Shown piece after piece: positions 13,394-25,749 of a DNA stretch of 64,000 bases. The DNA is from Entrophospora sp. SA101 (taxonomy: Eukaryota; Glomeromycota; Glomeromycetes; Entrophosporales; Entrophosporaceae): positions 119,366 through 183,365 of the forward strand of contig CAUDNR010002779.1 of NCBI GenBank assembly GCA_958430865.1, in the 5' to 3' direction. The notes below the pieces were generated by a model that was given only the letters and a program-made list of their open reading frames with translations, was not told the DNA's origin and searched no databases. Every line of letters starts with the position of its first letter. The first letter of the stretch is position 1. The position numbers and the translations under genes were made by a program.

Positions 13394-14704
13394 TTTAAAA
13401 TTGAAATTACTGTAATTATTAAAAAATTTGCTGTAATTATAAACTTTCTAATATAATAAATTAATTTTGTGCTGAGTCTTGTTTGTGACAAGTATAACTG
13501 ATATACAATGACTATCAGCCTTGAACAGAATATCCCTTGTCAGATCAATTTATATGTTAATCAAGAAAAAAATTTTTTTTTCACTTGTTTATTTACATTT
13601 TTATTCATTTATGCCTTAAAATAATGCTAATAATAATTTTTTTTTTAATAATAGGCATTCACACAACAATTCTTGGCAAAAATTAAAAATAGATCGAGTT
13701 TATTATATTTAAATTGGCTATTAACGAGCAAAGGAAGTAATTATTTATTTTCTGGTGACAATTTGTTGGTGGATCTTTGATAATTACATCAATTAATCTT
13801 TTTAAGTCATTTTTTAAGGAATAGCGTCAGCAAAAGCGTAAAAGGACCGCCAAAGAAATAGCCTCAGCTAACACCTGAGTGACAAAGGAATTGGGTGATG
13901 AAAAGATTAAAAAATATATAATAAATTTTTTGTCAAATTTGTAAGCGTGACTTAAGTGTCTCTTGGCAACGTGATTGAACCAAATAAAGTGTAGGATCAT
14001 ATTAAACCATCAAGGTAATTCCTTCAAAAGAATTCTGTCTCTTTTATAATCCCTCATTCTAGAGAGTTACCCGACGATTTTATGTTATTATTATTAATAA
14101 CAGGCATTATGTCTGTTGCAGGTTGGGTATTCGTCATCATTTGATTATTCTCTAGCTTGCGTAGGAGAATTCATCCGTGCTTCTTTGGGGAGTCAGATGA
14201 GAACAAAAATTTGTCAAGATTAAAGTTTAATTTGTAAACTTGGATTTTGACAATATTAAATTTAAAGCATATCATTTTTTTTTTTCGGTGATTAGGATGA
14301 TCCAAATTTAAAAGAAATAAATTGGTCAAGTAAAGTAAAATGACAAAATCCATATTGTATTTAGAGACTTTTAATTTATATTTCAAAATATTGTACAATA
14401 ATAAATTTTAACAAAGTTATAACAATAATAAAGTTTATAAATAATAATATTGATTTTCTTTAGAGTTACAGATGTACGCGTCACTTATTTCTCCAGTTAA
14501 CAACAGACAAATCTAACTTTGTTAGACACGCCAAATATCTATTAATCTTTTGCTATTTTTTAATTTAGTTTCTCATTTTTCTCATTTCAGATCTACAAAG
14601 AATTGTAGATTATAAATTCATGTGATACCACATCTAATTCGCGGCAAACAAAAAAAATTTATCAGATTATTATTATTCATTCTTTTAGAACAGTACACAT
14701 AATA
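13394..14704. other. Intergenic region between GCLM and Aurora kinase
   Basis: AT-rich DNA without a supported gene. At about 13820-13930 a slightly GC-richer patch gives a frame broken by four stops. It may be an old transposon relic but I could not assign it. The region upstream of 14705 presumably holds the kinase promoter. The mirror region is 34345-35655. Confidence 0.5.
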
Positions 14705-16430
14705 ATGAATTCATCCAAAATGGGGTTTTCTTTTCATCACTTTCCTATTACAAAGACCTTGGTAATGTATTTACATTTATTTTATATATTGTGTTGAGCA
14801 TTATTTGATTTGATTAATAGGTTAGTAATTTTTATATTAACAGCAACATCAACAACTGAAAATTAACAACAACAAAATCAAAAACAAAAACAGTAATAAT
14901 AATTTAAGAATCGAACGTGAAGCTAAAAACAAAGAAAATGCCAAGCCATCCTCTTCTATTAATAATAGTAATAATAATATTATTAGATCAATTGACCTTC
15001 CTACTAAAAAAAACGAAGATAATAGAAAAGATTTAATAATTGGAGGCTCATTGTCGTCTTGCTCATCTTTTGAACTATCTTCCGGACCTTCGCATTCCTC
15101 TCCTTCCTCTTCTACTTCGAATATTAGGTAATTTTCACTATTTTGGGTAGCAAAGTCAATGAGTGGATCAATGAGCCTATTAATCAATCTGATCACTTGT
15201 CCACTCGATCAATAGCCATAATGAACCAAAGATTTGGACATTAAACAATTTTGATATTGGATGTGGACTTGGTAAAGGACAACTTGGACGTGTTTATCTT
15301 GCAAGAGAGAAGACTAGTGGATATATTGTCGCATTGAAAGTAATGTCTATATCAGAAATTATTGATGCCAAGGCTGAAAAACAATTAAGAAGAGAGATTG
15401 AAATACAAAGTAATATAAGGTAGACAAGTAAATATTTAATTATTGATATAGGTTTATTAATTTTGTTATATTAATTGCCATATTGATTATCATTATAGAC
15501 ATCCAAATGTTCTACGTCTATATGGGCATTTCCATAATGAAACACACGTATTTCTAATTCTTGAATATGCAGCTAAAGGAGAGCTTTATAAGCAGTTAAA
15601 ACAATGTACTAGATTTACTGAAAAACGCGCATCAAGGGTTTGTACATTTCATTCAATTTAATTAGTGTGTAAGGAGGATATTGATAATGATATTAATTCA
15701 AAAATAAATATATACAAATAATAATTATTAGTATATTGCTCAAATGGCAGGTGCTTTAGCTTATCTTCATCAAAAGCATATTATACATCGTGATATCAAA
15801 CCTGAAAATCTTTTATTGGGTTCAAATGATGAACTTAAAATAGCAGATTTTGGTTGGTCAGTACATGCTCCCAGTCAAAGGTAATGTAATAATATATGCA
15901 CTAATATCATTATTGTCCATAACATCCATTATACTAACATATCCTATCTAATAAAGACGTAGAACATTTTGTGGCACATTGGATTACCTTCCACCAGAAA
16001 TAATCGAGTATCAAACTCATAATTCAAAAATTGATCTGTGGTCCCTTGGTGTTTTGTGTTATGAATTATTGTCTGGCTCTCCACCATTTGAGGAAGAAAC
16101 TGGCTATCGTGCTACATATAAAAGAATTAGGAAAGTTGATTTTAAAATGCCTGAACACATTTCAGAAGATGCTAAACATTTAATTGGATCGGTAAAATTT
16201 TTTCTTATTTACAAAACAAAAAAAGAGTATATTATTTCTTTTATCAAATACTTTTATTTTCTTCACGCATACGAACATGCACAAAAAAATAAATCAAATA
16301 GCTTCTCCAAAGAAATCCCGATAAACGATTACCCTTGGAAGAAATCTTGAAGCATCCCTGGATTTTAAAACATAAGAAATCTACTTTTAATAATAATAAT
16401 TATAATAATAATTATAATCACTATTGTTAA
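14705..16430 (+). CDS. Aurora-type mitotic serine/threonine kinase
   Basis: Seven exons (14705-14761, 14844-15127, 15216-15419, 15499-15637, 15732-15880, 15957-16191, 16302-16430) give 1197 bases and 398 residues. The N-terminal about 115 residues are low-complexity and basic, and contain a KEN triplet at residues 49-51. The kinase domain starts near residue 126. It has a GxGKGQLG glycine loop, the VALK lysine at about 155, HRDIKPEN at 247-254 and DFGWS at 267-271. The activation loop [15 protein letters not shown] has its threonine at about 281. DFGWS followed by an [13 protein letters not shown] loop is diagnostic of Aurora kinases (yeast Ipl1, fission yeast Ark1), which act at kinetochores and the spindle with INCENP. 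The protein ends in an asparagine-rich tail. An identical copy is at 32619-34344. Confidence 0.93.
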
Positions 16431-16871
16431 AAATTGTTTTTATTAATCTTGGTTTACAGTATATATATATTTATACAGAAGACATCATCAGAGTTCTGTT
16501 CATCAAAAAAATCTCCATAGGAGAAAAAGATTTTCTCGGTGGTTTCTTTTTGTTTAAAAAAGAATAACCCTCAATAATAGTGTTTTAAGTATTTCTTTTT
16601 AAAAATATCCAATTTGGACAAATTACATTATTTTTGAACCAGCCTGATCGCAAACTATATTAATAAATTTTTAAGGAATATTAGCTGTTAATTAAAAAGA
16701 ATTTTCTTTTTGTTGTCCGTCACTATGAATAATAATATTACTAAGAGAAGTAACTTCGACCAGAAACCTTAGTGCTGTCCTCAAAGCATCTTAAATTACA
16801 TAAAAGAGTTTGGTGGGTTTTACAAACAAAGTGAACATATATCAAAATTAAAGAACAAATTAATCACCGAG

Positions 16872-18120
16872 ATGGACATTAACGAATCGTTACTAGAAGA
16901 GAATGAAACAATTAAAATCAAAAAAATAAATAATAGACGTGAAAATAATATCACCAATTGCAAAGTATGCTTGGATAAGTCAATAACACATTGCCTCACG
17001 CCATGTAACCATTTGTTACATATTTTTAATTTACTTTCTTTTTTACTTGTTATAATAATTTAACTTTAATACTGATTGAGATATTAACTGCTATTCATTT
17101 TCAATATAATAATAATATTTATCATCAATATAAAAGTTTATTTTATTGGATTTGATCAAGTTCAGAAACATACTTCACAAATTTACATTCTGCAACAGTT
17201 TATAAGTTTATAAAATATGAAAGGATTCTGGAAACTTATGGTCTTATTTATGTTTCTCTTGATTTACAAGAGAAACTAATTCCTTTACAAAATGTTAAAG
17301 TGATGTAAATGGTTTGTTATTCACAATTAATGAATAATCAATTAATAATTATAATTTTTACTAACAATATTCCCTCTTTGGATTTTAACATTGTTGATAA
17401 GATTACTCAAGGTAACTAGCAAGCAAACAAATATGTTTAATTATGACATTTATTATCATTTCTTATTTTTTTTTTATTGTTTAGTTGTAATCTATCAAAC
17501 ATATAAAGATGTAAAAATTTATGAAGCTGCAGCAATTTGTGATTTTGAAGCAGAAATTGATGGCAAATATAAAGTTAAAGGTGTTGTGAAAGAATTGATT
17601 AAGCTGTTGATGTAATAATTTATAATATATATGTGCATTAGTTAATAGACTAATTATTATTATTATAGAAAGGATGTTTATTTGCTTGAAGAATAATTAT
17701 CAGATGTATTCCAATGCTCAATTGGAAATCTAAAAAGTAATCAGACGTAGTCATCAAAATCACTTATGTTGCTGAACTTAAACATGACTCAGAGAATGGA
17801 AAAATATGATTTTTTGCAAAAAGATATGGATGGATCTTCTTCAGCAATAAATTCAACAGCTAATGATGGTAAAAACTTGTACCTGATGATATAAAATATT
17901 CTGGGAAAGCAAATTATGAACTAGATTTAAAAGTTAATTGTAGAATGACCTCAGCCATTCAATAATTGAGTCTCCTTCTCTTACTCAATTGAATGTTAAT
18001 GGCAATTCTTAAACTTCTAATGTTACTTTGGCCAAACATACAGTATTACTTATTTAAACAAAGATTTTGCTTTAGTTGCCATGAATGAAGATCTTGATAA
18101 GCCAAGGTAGTTTTAATTAA
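16872..18120 (+). pseudogene. Degraded RING-finger-containing gene
   Basis: The ATG at 16872 opens a 63-codon frame. It contains CKVCLDKSITHCLTPCNH, which matches the first half of a C3HC4 RING (C-x2-C, then C and H ligands), but the rest of the RING is missing in frame. Further coding-like pieces follow: one around 17170-17306 ends in TAA, one at about 17391-17615 contains YEAAAICDFEAEIDGKYKVK, and one near 17670-17880 is interrupted by TAA and TAG codons. The pieces cannot be joined without crossing stops. RING proteins are usually ubiquitin ligases, but no function can be given to this remnant. Mirror copy at 30929-32177. Confidence 0.5.
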
Positions 18121-18234
18121 TTAGCTAATTAATTGTTTATATGTGTATTTATTATTATTATTATTTCTATTTATTTATTAAGGCATCTCTTGAATATAAT
18201 CCTAAAACAAAATATAATTGTTTAATGTTGACAT

Positions 18235-18943
18235 CAAGGTTGGGTGACAAAAATATTTTGGAGTGTAAAAAGTATTTCGTCAAATGGGGCACATGTGGCG
18301 AAATGTGACGAAAGTGATGAAAAGTGACAAAGGGTAAAGTCAAAAGTCAAATTGTGATAAAGATGACGAAATATAAAATTCAATTTTATTTAGATTTAAT
18401 TAAAACAAAAATTTAATTTTAAACATTTTTTTACATTGTAAATCATGTTTCTTGGTTGGATACTTAATTTTTGTACACAATGTTTTAGTAGGAATTGCTG
18501 CTTCACATCTATTGCTGGTTTCATAACTTTCTTCAAAATCTGTAGAATCATCTGATGATTCTGATTGTTGAAATGATACTTCATTTACTATTTTAATGGA
18601 GTGTAACCATACATCAAACACAGGACATCCTGTAGCTAATTCTTGATTATTGTTAAATGAACTTTCAGGTATATTATCTAATTTTAATGTTGCAAATTCA
18701 TATTATATGATGATGATTGAGAAGGAATTGGTGAATTGGGTGAATTAGAATTTGACATCATGAATTTTATTTACTCCATAATTTAAAATCTACAAAATAA
18801 TTGGTTTATTTTATTGTTTTGTTGATTTTGTCACATTCATCATTTTGTCACTTTTGTCAAATTACTCAAAGTGTAGAAAACCTATTTCGTCACATTTATT
18901 TTCGGCATGTGACAAAAAGGAGACATTTCGTCACCCAACTTTG
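18235..18943. mobile_element. Non-autonomous hAT-type transposon, intact (709 bp)
   Basis: The ends are 13-base terminal inverted repeats, CAAGGTTGGGTGA on the left and TCACCCAACTTTG on the right, differing at one position. They are flanked by a perfect 8-base target duplication GTTGACAT (18227-18234 and 18944-18951). Subterminal regions carry many copies of TGACGAAA/TTTCGTCA, as expected for transposase-binding sites. An 8-bp target site and short inverted ends fit the hAT superfamily. The interior holds a 73-codon minus-strand frame (18400-18621) with no transposase motif, so this is probably a deletion derivative. The left-arm palindrome boundary (about 18764) falls inside it. Confidence 0.85.
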
Positions 18944-19069
18944 GTTGACATTAGTTTCATGTTTATCACATTAAATTTACAGCTTTTATCAACACATTGA
19001 ATCAAATAAATAAATTTCAGAAGAATTACTAAATAAATGAACTCATTGGAGCTAATTCACAGTGAATCT

Positions 19070-19247
19070 CAATTTAACAGATAGTTTGGGCAATTAGGGA
19101 AAAATCTGTTAAACCAGAATATCTGCTATATTGAGAAGGTTTTTATTAAGGTTTATTATGGAACTGTTCTTTGAACTTTATCTGTAAAACTGAGATTTTT
19201 AATTAGTATCTGCTAAATTGAAGTTCACTAAATTGAGATTCACTGTG
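19070..19247. mobile_element. MITE-like element with 19-bp inverted ends
   Basis: The left end CACAGTGAATCTCAATTTA matches the reverse complement of the right end (TAAATTGAGATTCACTGTG) over 19 bases, enclosing about 178 bases. The interior has further partial copies of the same motif (CTGTTAAACC, CTAAATTGAAGTTCACT). CAGTGAA...TTTAA ends resemble pogo/Tigger-type elements, which is inference. A clear target duplication was not found. Confidence 0.55.
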
Positions 19248-21412
19248 TATACAACATTTTTTTATAAACAAGGATAACTATTATACAACATTTTCTATTG
19301 GGATGTTGACCATCATGTGTCTAGTTGAAATTACATGATACCATGTTGGACAAAAGTGTACAACATTTTGTTATTGCCATAGATCGGCGGGAAATGTCCT
19401 GTGACTGTCATTACCGATTTTTCCCGTTTATAGAATGATCAGTAACATTCACGTGACCACGCAATTTTTGATTGGAAATTTTTTCTCAAAAGGCACAGTA
19501 AGTTGCATATTGTGAGATCAAAATCCGCGTCTCACACAAATCTCTAGATTTTATTTATGATAATATGCCAACAATGTTAATACAATTTCTTCCAATTTAT
19601 TTATACTAAATCCCAACAACAATTTCCGCGAGTGTATATTTATGCTTTACTCTCAAAACTATCTTTTACTATCATTAAACAATTTCTTATATAAGAAATA
19701 CTAAATAATATCTTCTTTAGATTTTACAATATGTGTCCTGATCACGTTTCTTGGTGGGTGCCCTTCTCGCCGTTTTCCTCTTTGCTACCAAGTCACGTAC
19801 GTCTCTAAAACTACTAAAAAGTTTTATTAAATATTACCTTACTAAAAGAAAAGAAAAGAAATAAAAAAATAATAAAAATAATAGAGACAAATATAAAATA
19901 AGATAAAATAATTATGCACGGGATTAGTATGAATTCGTTGTTGGAGATAGATTTATTATCATTACGAAAATATAATATTCGAAGACAACAAGGACAATGA
20001 CAAGGACAAGGACAAGGACAAGGTTAATGACAGTGTTATTTATTATGATTAAAAGATGATTAACTAATGATTGTGATGATATTGACGATGATACATGAAA
20101 TTAAGAAAATTACAACGTTATTTATACATTTTAAAGGGTTTATCATCTAGTTCTCCGATTTCTAATTAAATGTATTACTTGAACCTTTTGTGTAGAATTA
20201 TTTTCTAAAGTGATCCAATCATTTAAATTCCTTCGTTTAAATTAAATCTAAGAATTAAAAGATTTGTTACATTTTAGAATGTTAGAATATTTATTTCTCC
20301 GTTGTTTGAGATATTTTCCGTGAGTCAATTATTTTATTGGTATTGGTGATTGAATAAAAATATGAAATTGGACTGGTTTTTGAATACTTGATCAGTTTTT
20401 CCGATTTTATTTGCGTGCAACTTCGTAAATCATTTCCGATTTATATATTAGTTATTAACATTAAATTTATACAAATGTCACACCTTTATGGTAATCACAC
20501 AGAAATGATAAAATATTTTTCATCTATTCACTTTCAAATAATAATAAACTTTTTTTTATAAATAAAAAAAAATTTGGCACTTCAATACAAAACTCATTTC
20601 GAAATAAAGTTACTTGCTAACAATACGTTAAAGTCAATTTTTGATCAATTTACAAAATTTTGAATGTATTCCAACAAATTTCACACTCACACACTTTTCA
20701 CAAACTAGATTGAAAAGAATAGCGTAAAAAGCATTTGTATAGAGAAGATTATATGAAAAACCATAGAATATAAGTTAAAGACATATACAGTTAATAGAAC
20801 AATAGACACATATATATTAGGTAGGGCTAAATATTACAAATTAACAAGTTGCAAAACTTTTTCCTATTTGCTTAAAAATATTTTATTATCATCATTATAT
20901 ATATATATACCTATCTATGATTTCAAAATATCTATTTACAAGATTATTACTTGATTAATTATAATATTAGATGTATAAGAATTGTTATTATTAAATAATA
21001 AATTATTTATTTACACACAAGAAAATTATATATTATTATTAAAAAAAATTTTTTGGAATACTAATTTTTTCTGATGCGGAATATAATTTTTTTATTTTTT
21101 ATTTATAGTGAGTGAAGTGAATTGATTAATATAATAGTTTTCTTTTCATTCAATTCTTAGAAAAAATAAGACTAAAAATCAAATCACATCACATCACACC
21201 AATTAATCTGATGTAACACTAATTCACTCTGATGATGTAACACAATTGTGATAACAAAGAATACTTTTCACCATGTTAAAATAATGATCAATGACCAATT
21301 GACAAAAAAATTAAGTACAATAGTAGCACCTAATCTTATAAAAAAAACTAATTAAATATTTAGATAGAAAAGAAAATATTCTAAAAGATAGAACGATATT
21401 TTTAAAAAAAGT
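19248..21412. other. Upstream region of the histone deacetylase gene
   Basis: No gene is supported. The region contains a short hairpin around CGGGAAA...TTTCCCG near 19388-19428, a GGACAA tandem tract (about 19985-20022), (AT)n runs near 20896 and 21526, and repeated TATACAACATTTT motifs (19250-19370). The promoter of the downstream gene should lie in the last few hundred bases. Confidence 0.5.
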
Positions 21413-24124
21413 ATGACTACTGAAACAAAAAAAAGAATAAACTATTTTTATGATTGTAAGTAACTATCTGATATTATTTTTTGTAAACTTTACAGAAAGG
21501 AGTTGTTGATAAAACATCGAGTGATTATTTATATATATATTGATGGGAGCAATTCTTAATTATTTTGTATATAGATGATATCATTGGGTTTGATCATGGT
21601 TCAAATCATCCAATGAAAACATTAAGAGTACAGATGACTCATGATCTAGTTATGAAATATGGATTGTGCAAGAAAATGGAAATCTTTGTATCCTATCTAT
21701 TTTGAACCTTAAAACTTTATGTGAATTGTGCTTCTACCAGTTCTTTATATCATTATTGTTGTTATTTTGAATCCTTAAGTAAATTATTCAAATTAAATTT
21801 TTTTAAAAAAAATAAAAAAAAAAAAATAAATATAATTAAAAATAAAATTTTTATAGAGACCTAGACCAAGTACATTTGATGAATTAACACAATTCCACAC
21901 AGATGATTATATAAATTTTTTGGAAAAAATTACACCAGATAATAAGGACTATTTTTTTAAAGAATGTACTAAATGTATGTAATTTTATTATTTTTTATAA
22001 TGCTTTTTCTTAGTTTACTAAAGGTCAAAAATACAAATTAACGTATTATGCTTTTAATATAAATGATAAAAATAAATCATTTAGTCAATGTTGGTGAAGA
22101 TTGTCCAGTGTTTATGGGATTACTTGATTATTGTAAAATAGCAACAGGAGGATCTTTAGGTAATTATTTTTCAAAGGGAAGCCCATATAGCAAAAAAAAT
22201 ATTATTTCCTTTGGAAAACCATGTATATTAATCAAATTATTATTGTTGTTTCATTTGTTAAAAAAGAGGGTGCGGCAAGGTTAAATTATGGATTATGTGA
22301 TATAGCTGTTAATTGGGCAGGAGGGTTACATCATGCAAAAAAACAAGAAGCTAGTGGTTTTTGTTATGTTAATGATATAGTTATCTCTATTTTAGAATTA
22401 TTACGGTATAAAAAAATATAATATATTCTAGTATGGAAAAATATTTTAAATTTAAAGGTTAAAAAATAACATTTTTTCTTTTTGATTGATAACAACAGGT
22501 TTCATCAACGTGTACTCTATATAGATATTGACATTCATCACGGAGATGGTGTAGAAGAGGCATTTTATAAAACAGATCGAGTGATGACGCTGAGTTTTCA
22601 TAATTATGGAGAATTTTTTCCAGGAACTGGAGATGTCAATGTATGTTTGTTTTTATTCTATCATAATTAAGAATGAATCATATGAATTTTTCTTTTTTAA
22701 AAATTTTTTTTTTTCAGACAGTCTTGATTCTTTTTTAATATTGCAATATTTGATTCATTTTTTCCTTTATTTTAAACATAAACAGGATGTTGGTATTGGC
22801 AAAGGAAAATATTACGCAGTAAATTTCCCTTTAAGAGAAGGGGTTGATGATGAAACATATAAATTTGTGTTTGAGCCAGTAAATAGAAATTTTTTTTATA
22901 TTTAAAATATAAAAAGTTATATTTATGATTTAACATAAAAATATATATTGATTATTATTTAGGTCGTGGAATATGTAATTGGATGGTACCAACCTTCAGT
23001 AATTGTTTTACAATGTGGAGCCGATTCATTAAGTGGTGATCGGCTTGGTTGTTTCAATTTATCATCCAAAGGTAAAAAATGTTAATAATAATGAAATAAA
23101 ACCCTTTATCAAAATAAATAATAATAAATAAAAATAATATTTAAAGGGCATGCACATTGTGTACGATTTGTAAAAAAGTTCAATATACCAATGCTAATAT
23201 TAGGAGGAGGTGGTTATACTATACGTAATGTGTCTAGAGCTTGGGCATATGAAACTGGAGTGGTAGTTGGACAAGAAATTGGACCAGGTTTTTCTATGCA
23301 TAAATATACATGTTGTTGGAACAAAGATGCATGCATACATACATATAATGCATGAATAATTTATTTGTTATTTATTTATTTAGAATTGCCACCAAGAACT
23401 GACTATGACTTTCATGATTATTTTGGACCAGAGTATAAACTAGATGTATTGTCAAGCAACATGGAAAATAAAAATACAAGAAAATATTTAGAAAAAACAA
23501 TGTAGTACTACTTACTATAAGAATGTTTAATTAAAAATTTTTTCCTCAGAAAAATAATATATTTTTTTTTTTGACAACTTGGTTGGTAAAAATTTTTTTT
23601 GACAAACTGATTTACTAATTCAAATTCTTAATTAGGAATTTGGTATTTAAAAATCTAGATAGATCACGGCATACACCTAGTGTACCATTACAAGGTATAT
23701 ATAAAATTATTTTTATGTATATTTGTTGAAATTTTATTAATTATTTTGAAAAAAAAAAAAAAAACAAATTAGAAATACCAGGGGGGAAGTTTTCATATGA
23801 AGATTCTGATGAAGATGATCCAGACAAAAGAAAATCAAGTAATATAAAAAATAATTATCAAGATCATTGTTACTATTTAATTTAATTGTTTTTAATCAGG
23901 TTCTATCATTTAAAAATATAGGGAGATTACGAGATAAATTGATTATACCAGATAATGAATATGAAGAGTCATCAGATGATGAATTGTATGATTGTGAATC
24001 TTCTGTTAAATTAGGCCCATCTAAATATGTATGTTCTTATCGTCATAAACTTACCAAAAAATCACCAGCAAACCCTGCATTCTTAGAAAAATGCATTCAT
24101 TACGAAAATTCAATATTTTGTTGA
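21413..24124 (+). CDS. rpd3: Class I histone deacetylase (Rpd3/HDAC1 type)
   Basis: This enzyme removes acetyl groups from histone tails using a zinc ion, within nuclear co-repressor complexes of the Sin3 type. Thirteen exons can be joined through GT...AG sites (first 21413-21455, last 23922-24124). They give 1419 bases and 472 residues, within the usual 430-480. All catalytic residues are present: the histidine pair in GGLHHAKK at 138-139, zinc ligands D174 and H176 in [10 protein letters not shown]262 in QCGADS, and the catalytic tyrosine 301 in GGGGYTIRN. These are offset by two from the human HDAC1 numbering. The acidic SYEDSDEDD tail is also typical. The donor in intron 9 (GTTTTT) is weak. 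This is the only intact gene in the palindrome spacer. Confidence 0.95.
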
Positions 24125-24373
24125 TATGCACATGTTTTTTTTAATTCAAAAAGAATACTTTCTTGTCAATAAAAACATTCTTAATATAGACTTGAATATA
24201 TATATGTATATATATATATATATTTTTCTATTAAAAAATCTTCATTGTTAATTTTATTTTCAAATCAAGAAAAAAAAAAAAGAATACAAATTTATTAATT
24301 GATTATATTGATTTGTGTTTATAATTATGATATATAAAAAAAGTATAAATCAATAATGTTATTACCATAATAG

Positions 24374-25182
24374 CTATACATAAGTAGGTCCACGCATAGT
24401 TGGTGCATTAAATGGATTCACAATAGGAGGTCTTTCCATTCCAGGTGGAACACCTTCAGAGTACATTCCCAGTCTATCATTATTGAAAAAGAATTGTAAT
24501 GAAAACTGTTTTGAATCAGGATCTCAGTGTGTAAAGAATTTTCCTTCGCCCTTATCAACCTCTTTACTTTGTATGGTTCAGCAGCAAAAAGCAAATATTG
24601 ATGTGCTTTGTTTGGTGGTTCAACTCTTTGTTCATAAGCTGACATGAATCGATGATGAGGTATAACATCCAATCCAATTTCAGGGTACTGAATTTGGAAC
24701 AATAAACCAAGTTGTCTGGTGATTAAATCTCACTTTGTAACCTGGTCTACCGATTTTTACTAAATTTTTCTTTATTTGGATTTTTGGTTGATTTTGTAAG
24801 GCAGGTTGTATATTGTTGTTTTCTTTTGCTTCATGTGCAGCTCTACGAGCAAGATTTGTTTGATGTTTTTTACCTTGAGTGTGAGCAAGATAACTACCCT
24901 CATTAGTGTGTAAAGTTAAACAAAGTTTACACTCATAAGAACCAAGATGATTTTTCATAAAATATGGATCCTTATTCAGATCAATTGTTTCCAATGCAAG
25001 TTTTCAGAGACATTCACGTCGATCTACATTTGTTTCTGAATATCCAGCTACACCACCACTACCAACCTTTGATCCTATATATTTGCAAATAAAACAAAAA
25101 AATCAAATAAATTAAAAGAAAGGTTCTATGTTTTTTTTCCAAATGTAATATGATGCCAACCTGGTCGATTTTGAAAATCCAT
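24374..25182 (-). pseudogene. SF3A2: Splicing factor SF3a subunit 2 (SF3A2/Prp11) pseudogene
   Basis: The conceptual protein follows SF3A2, the U2 snRNP zinc-finger subunit, closely. It starts MDFQNRPG, then has the C2H2 finger segment YECKLCLTLHTNEGSYLAHT and KKHQTNLARRAAHEAKE, then KIGRPGYKV, PEIGLDVIPHHRFMSAYEQR and AAEPYK. It cannot be translated through. A TGA at 25004-25006 replaces the arginine after DRRECL. A deletion after GRPGYKV shifts the frame. Several residues after AAEPYK are lost. Another TGA at 24523-24525 replaces the tryptophan of the FTHW motif. One intron (about 25079-25161) is kept, so this is a DNA-level duplicate rather than a retrocopy. SF3A2 is essential, so a working copy should exist elsewhere. 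Confidence 0.88.
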
Positions 25183-25749
25183 TTTCAATTTCTTTTTATT
25201 ATTATTATATGTGAGTTGAGAAAAAATTATTTTTCCTGTTGTGTTACAAAATTTCAGAATTTTATTCAACAAGTCATTTTCTGTATCACGAAAAAATCAT
25301 CAGCCTTTTAGGAAATCACAAGGAAAATCATTCCAAAATTTTTACGAATAGACATATTAATATTAATATAAAATGGTCCGCCTTATAACTCAAAGATTTT
25401 CTAATAAGTAAACCGATGGAAATGAAGCTTAGATATTTAGTTTTAATTCTATCAGCTTACTTTTTTCCTTCTTTTTTAACAAGGAGTTATAAACTTTTAA
25501 AGCCATGTGATAATCATTGACCTTATAGATGTCTATATTAGGAAGGTGGGTAGTTAATTTGAAAGTTATCACAACAAGATTACCCATATTTGAGAAAACT
25601 TTTATGCTTAATTCTTTCTTTTCTTGTAGGCAACTTGCAATCAAGTGAAGAAATTATCAACATTGTGAAAAATTAATTATTCAGAGATATTGACAAAGCT
25701 AGAGATGAATTCAAGGAATTATTTCAGAATAGAGAATTTGGACTTGTAA
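25183..25749. other. Non-coding region between SF3A2 relic and piggyBac relic
   Basis: AT-rich sequence with no supported gene. A 71-codon minus-strand frame (25429-25644) has no recognisable features. Confidence 0.45.

Larger units (their letters stand above)
1..18764 (+). repeat. Left arm of giant inverted repeat
   Basis: This whole stretch recurs as reverse complement at 30285-48345. Positions pair as i and 48346-i up to base 11807, then as i and 49049-i from 13214, with no other net gap. All translated frames compared in the two arms are identical. Base 1 pairs with 48345, so the arm continues beyond the window or the contig starts here. Identity ends abruptly near 18764, inside a hAT-like element, where the two arms become only homologous. 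Confidence 0.95.
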
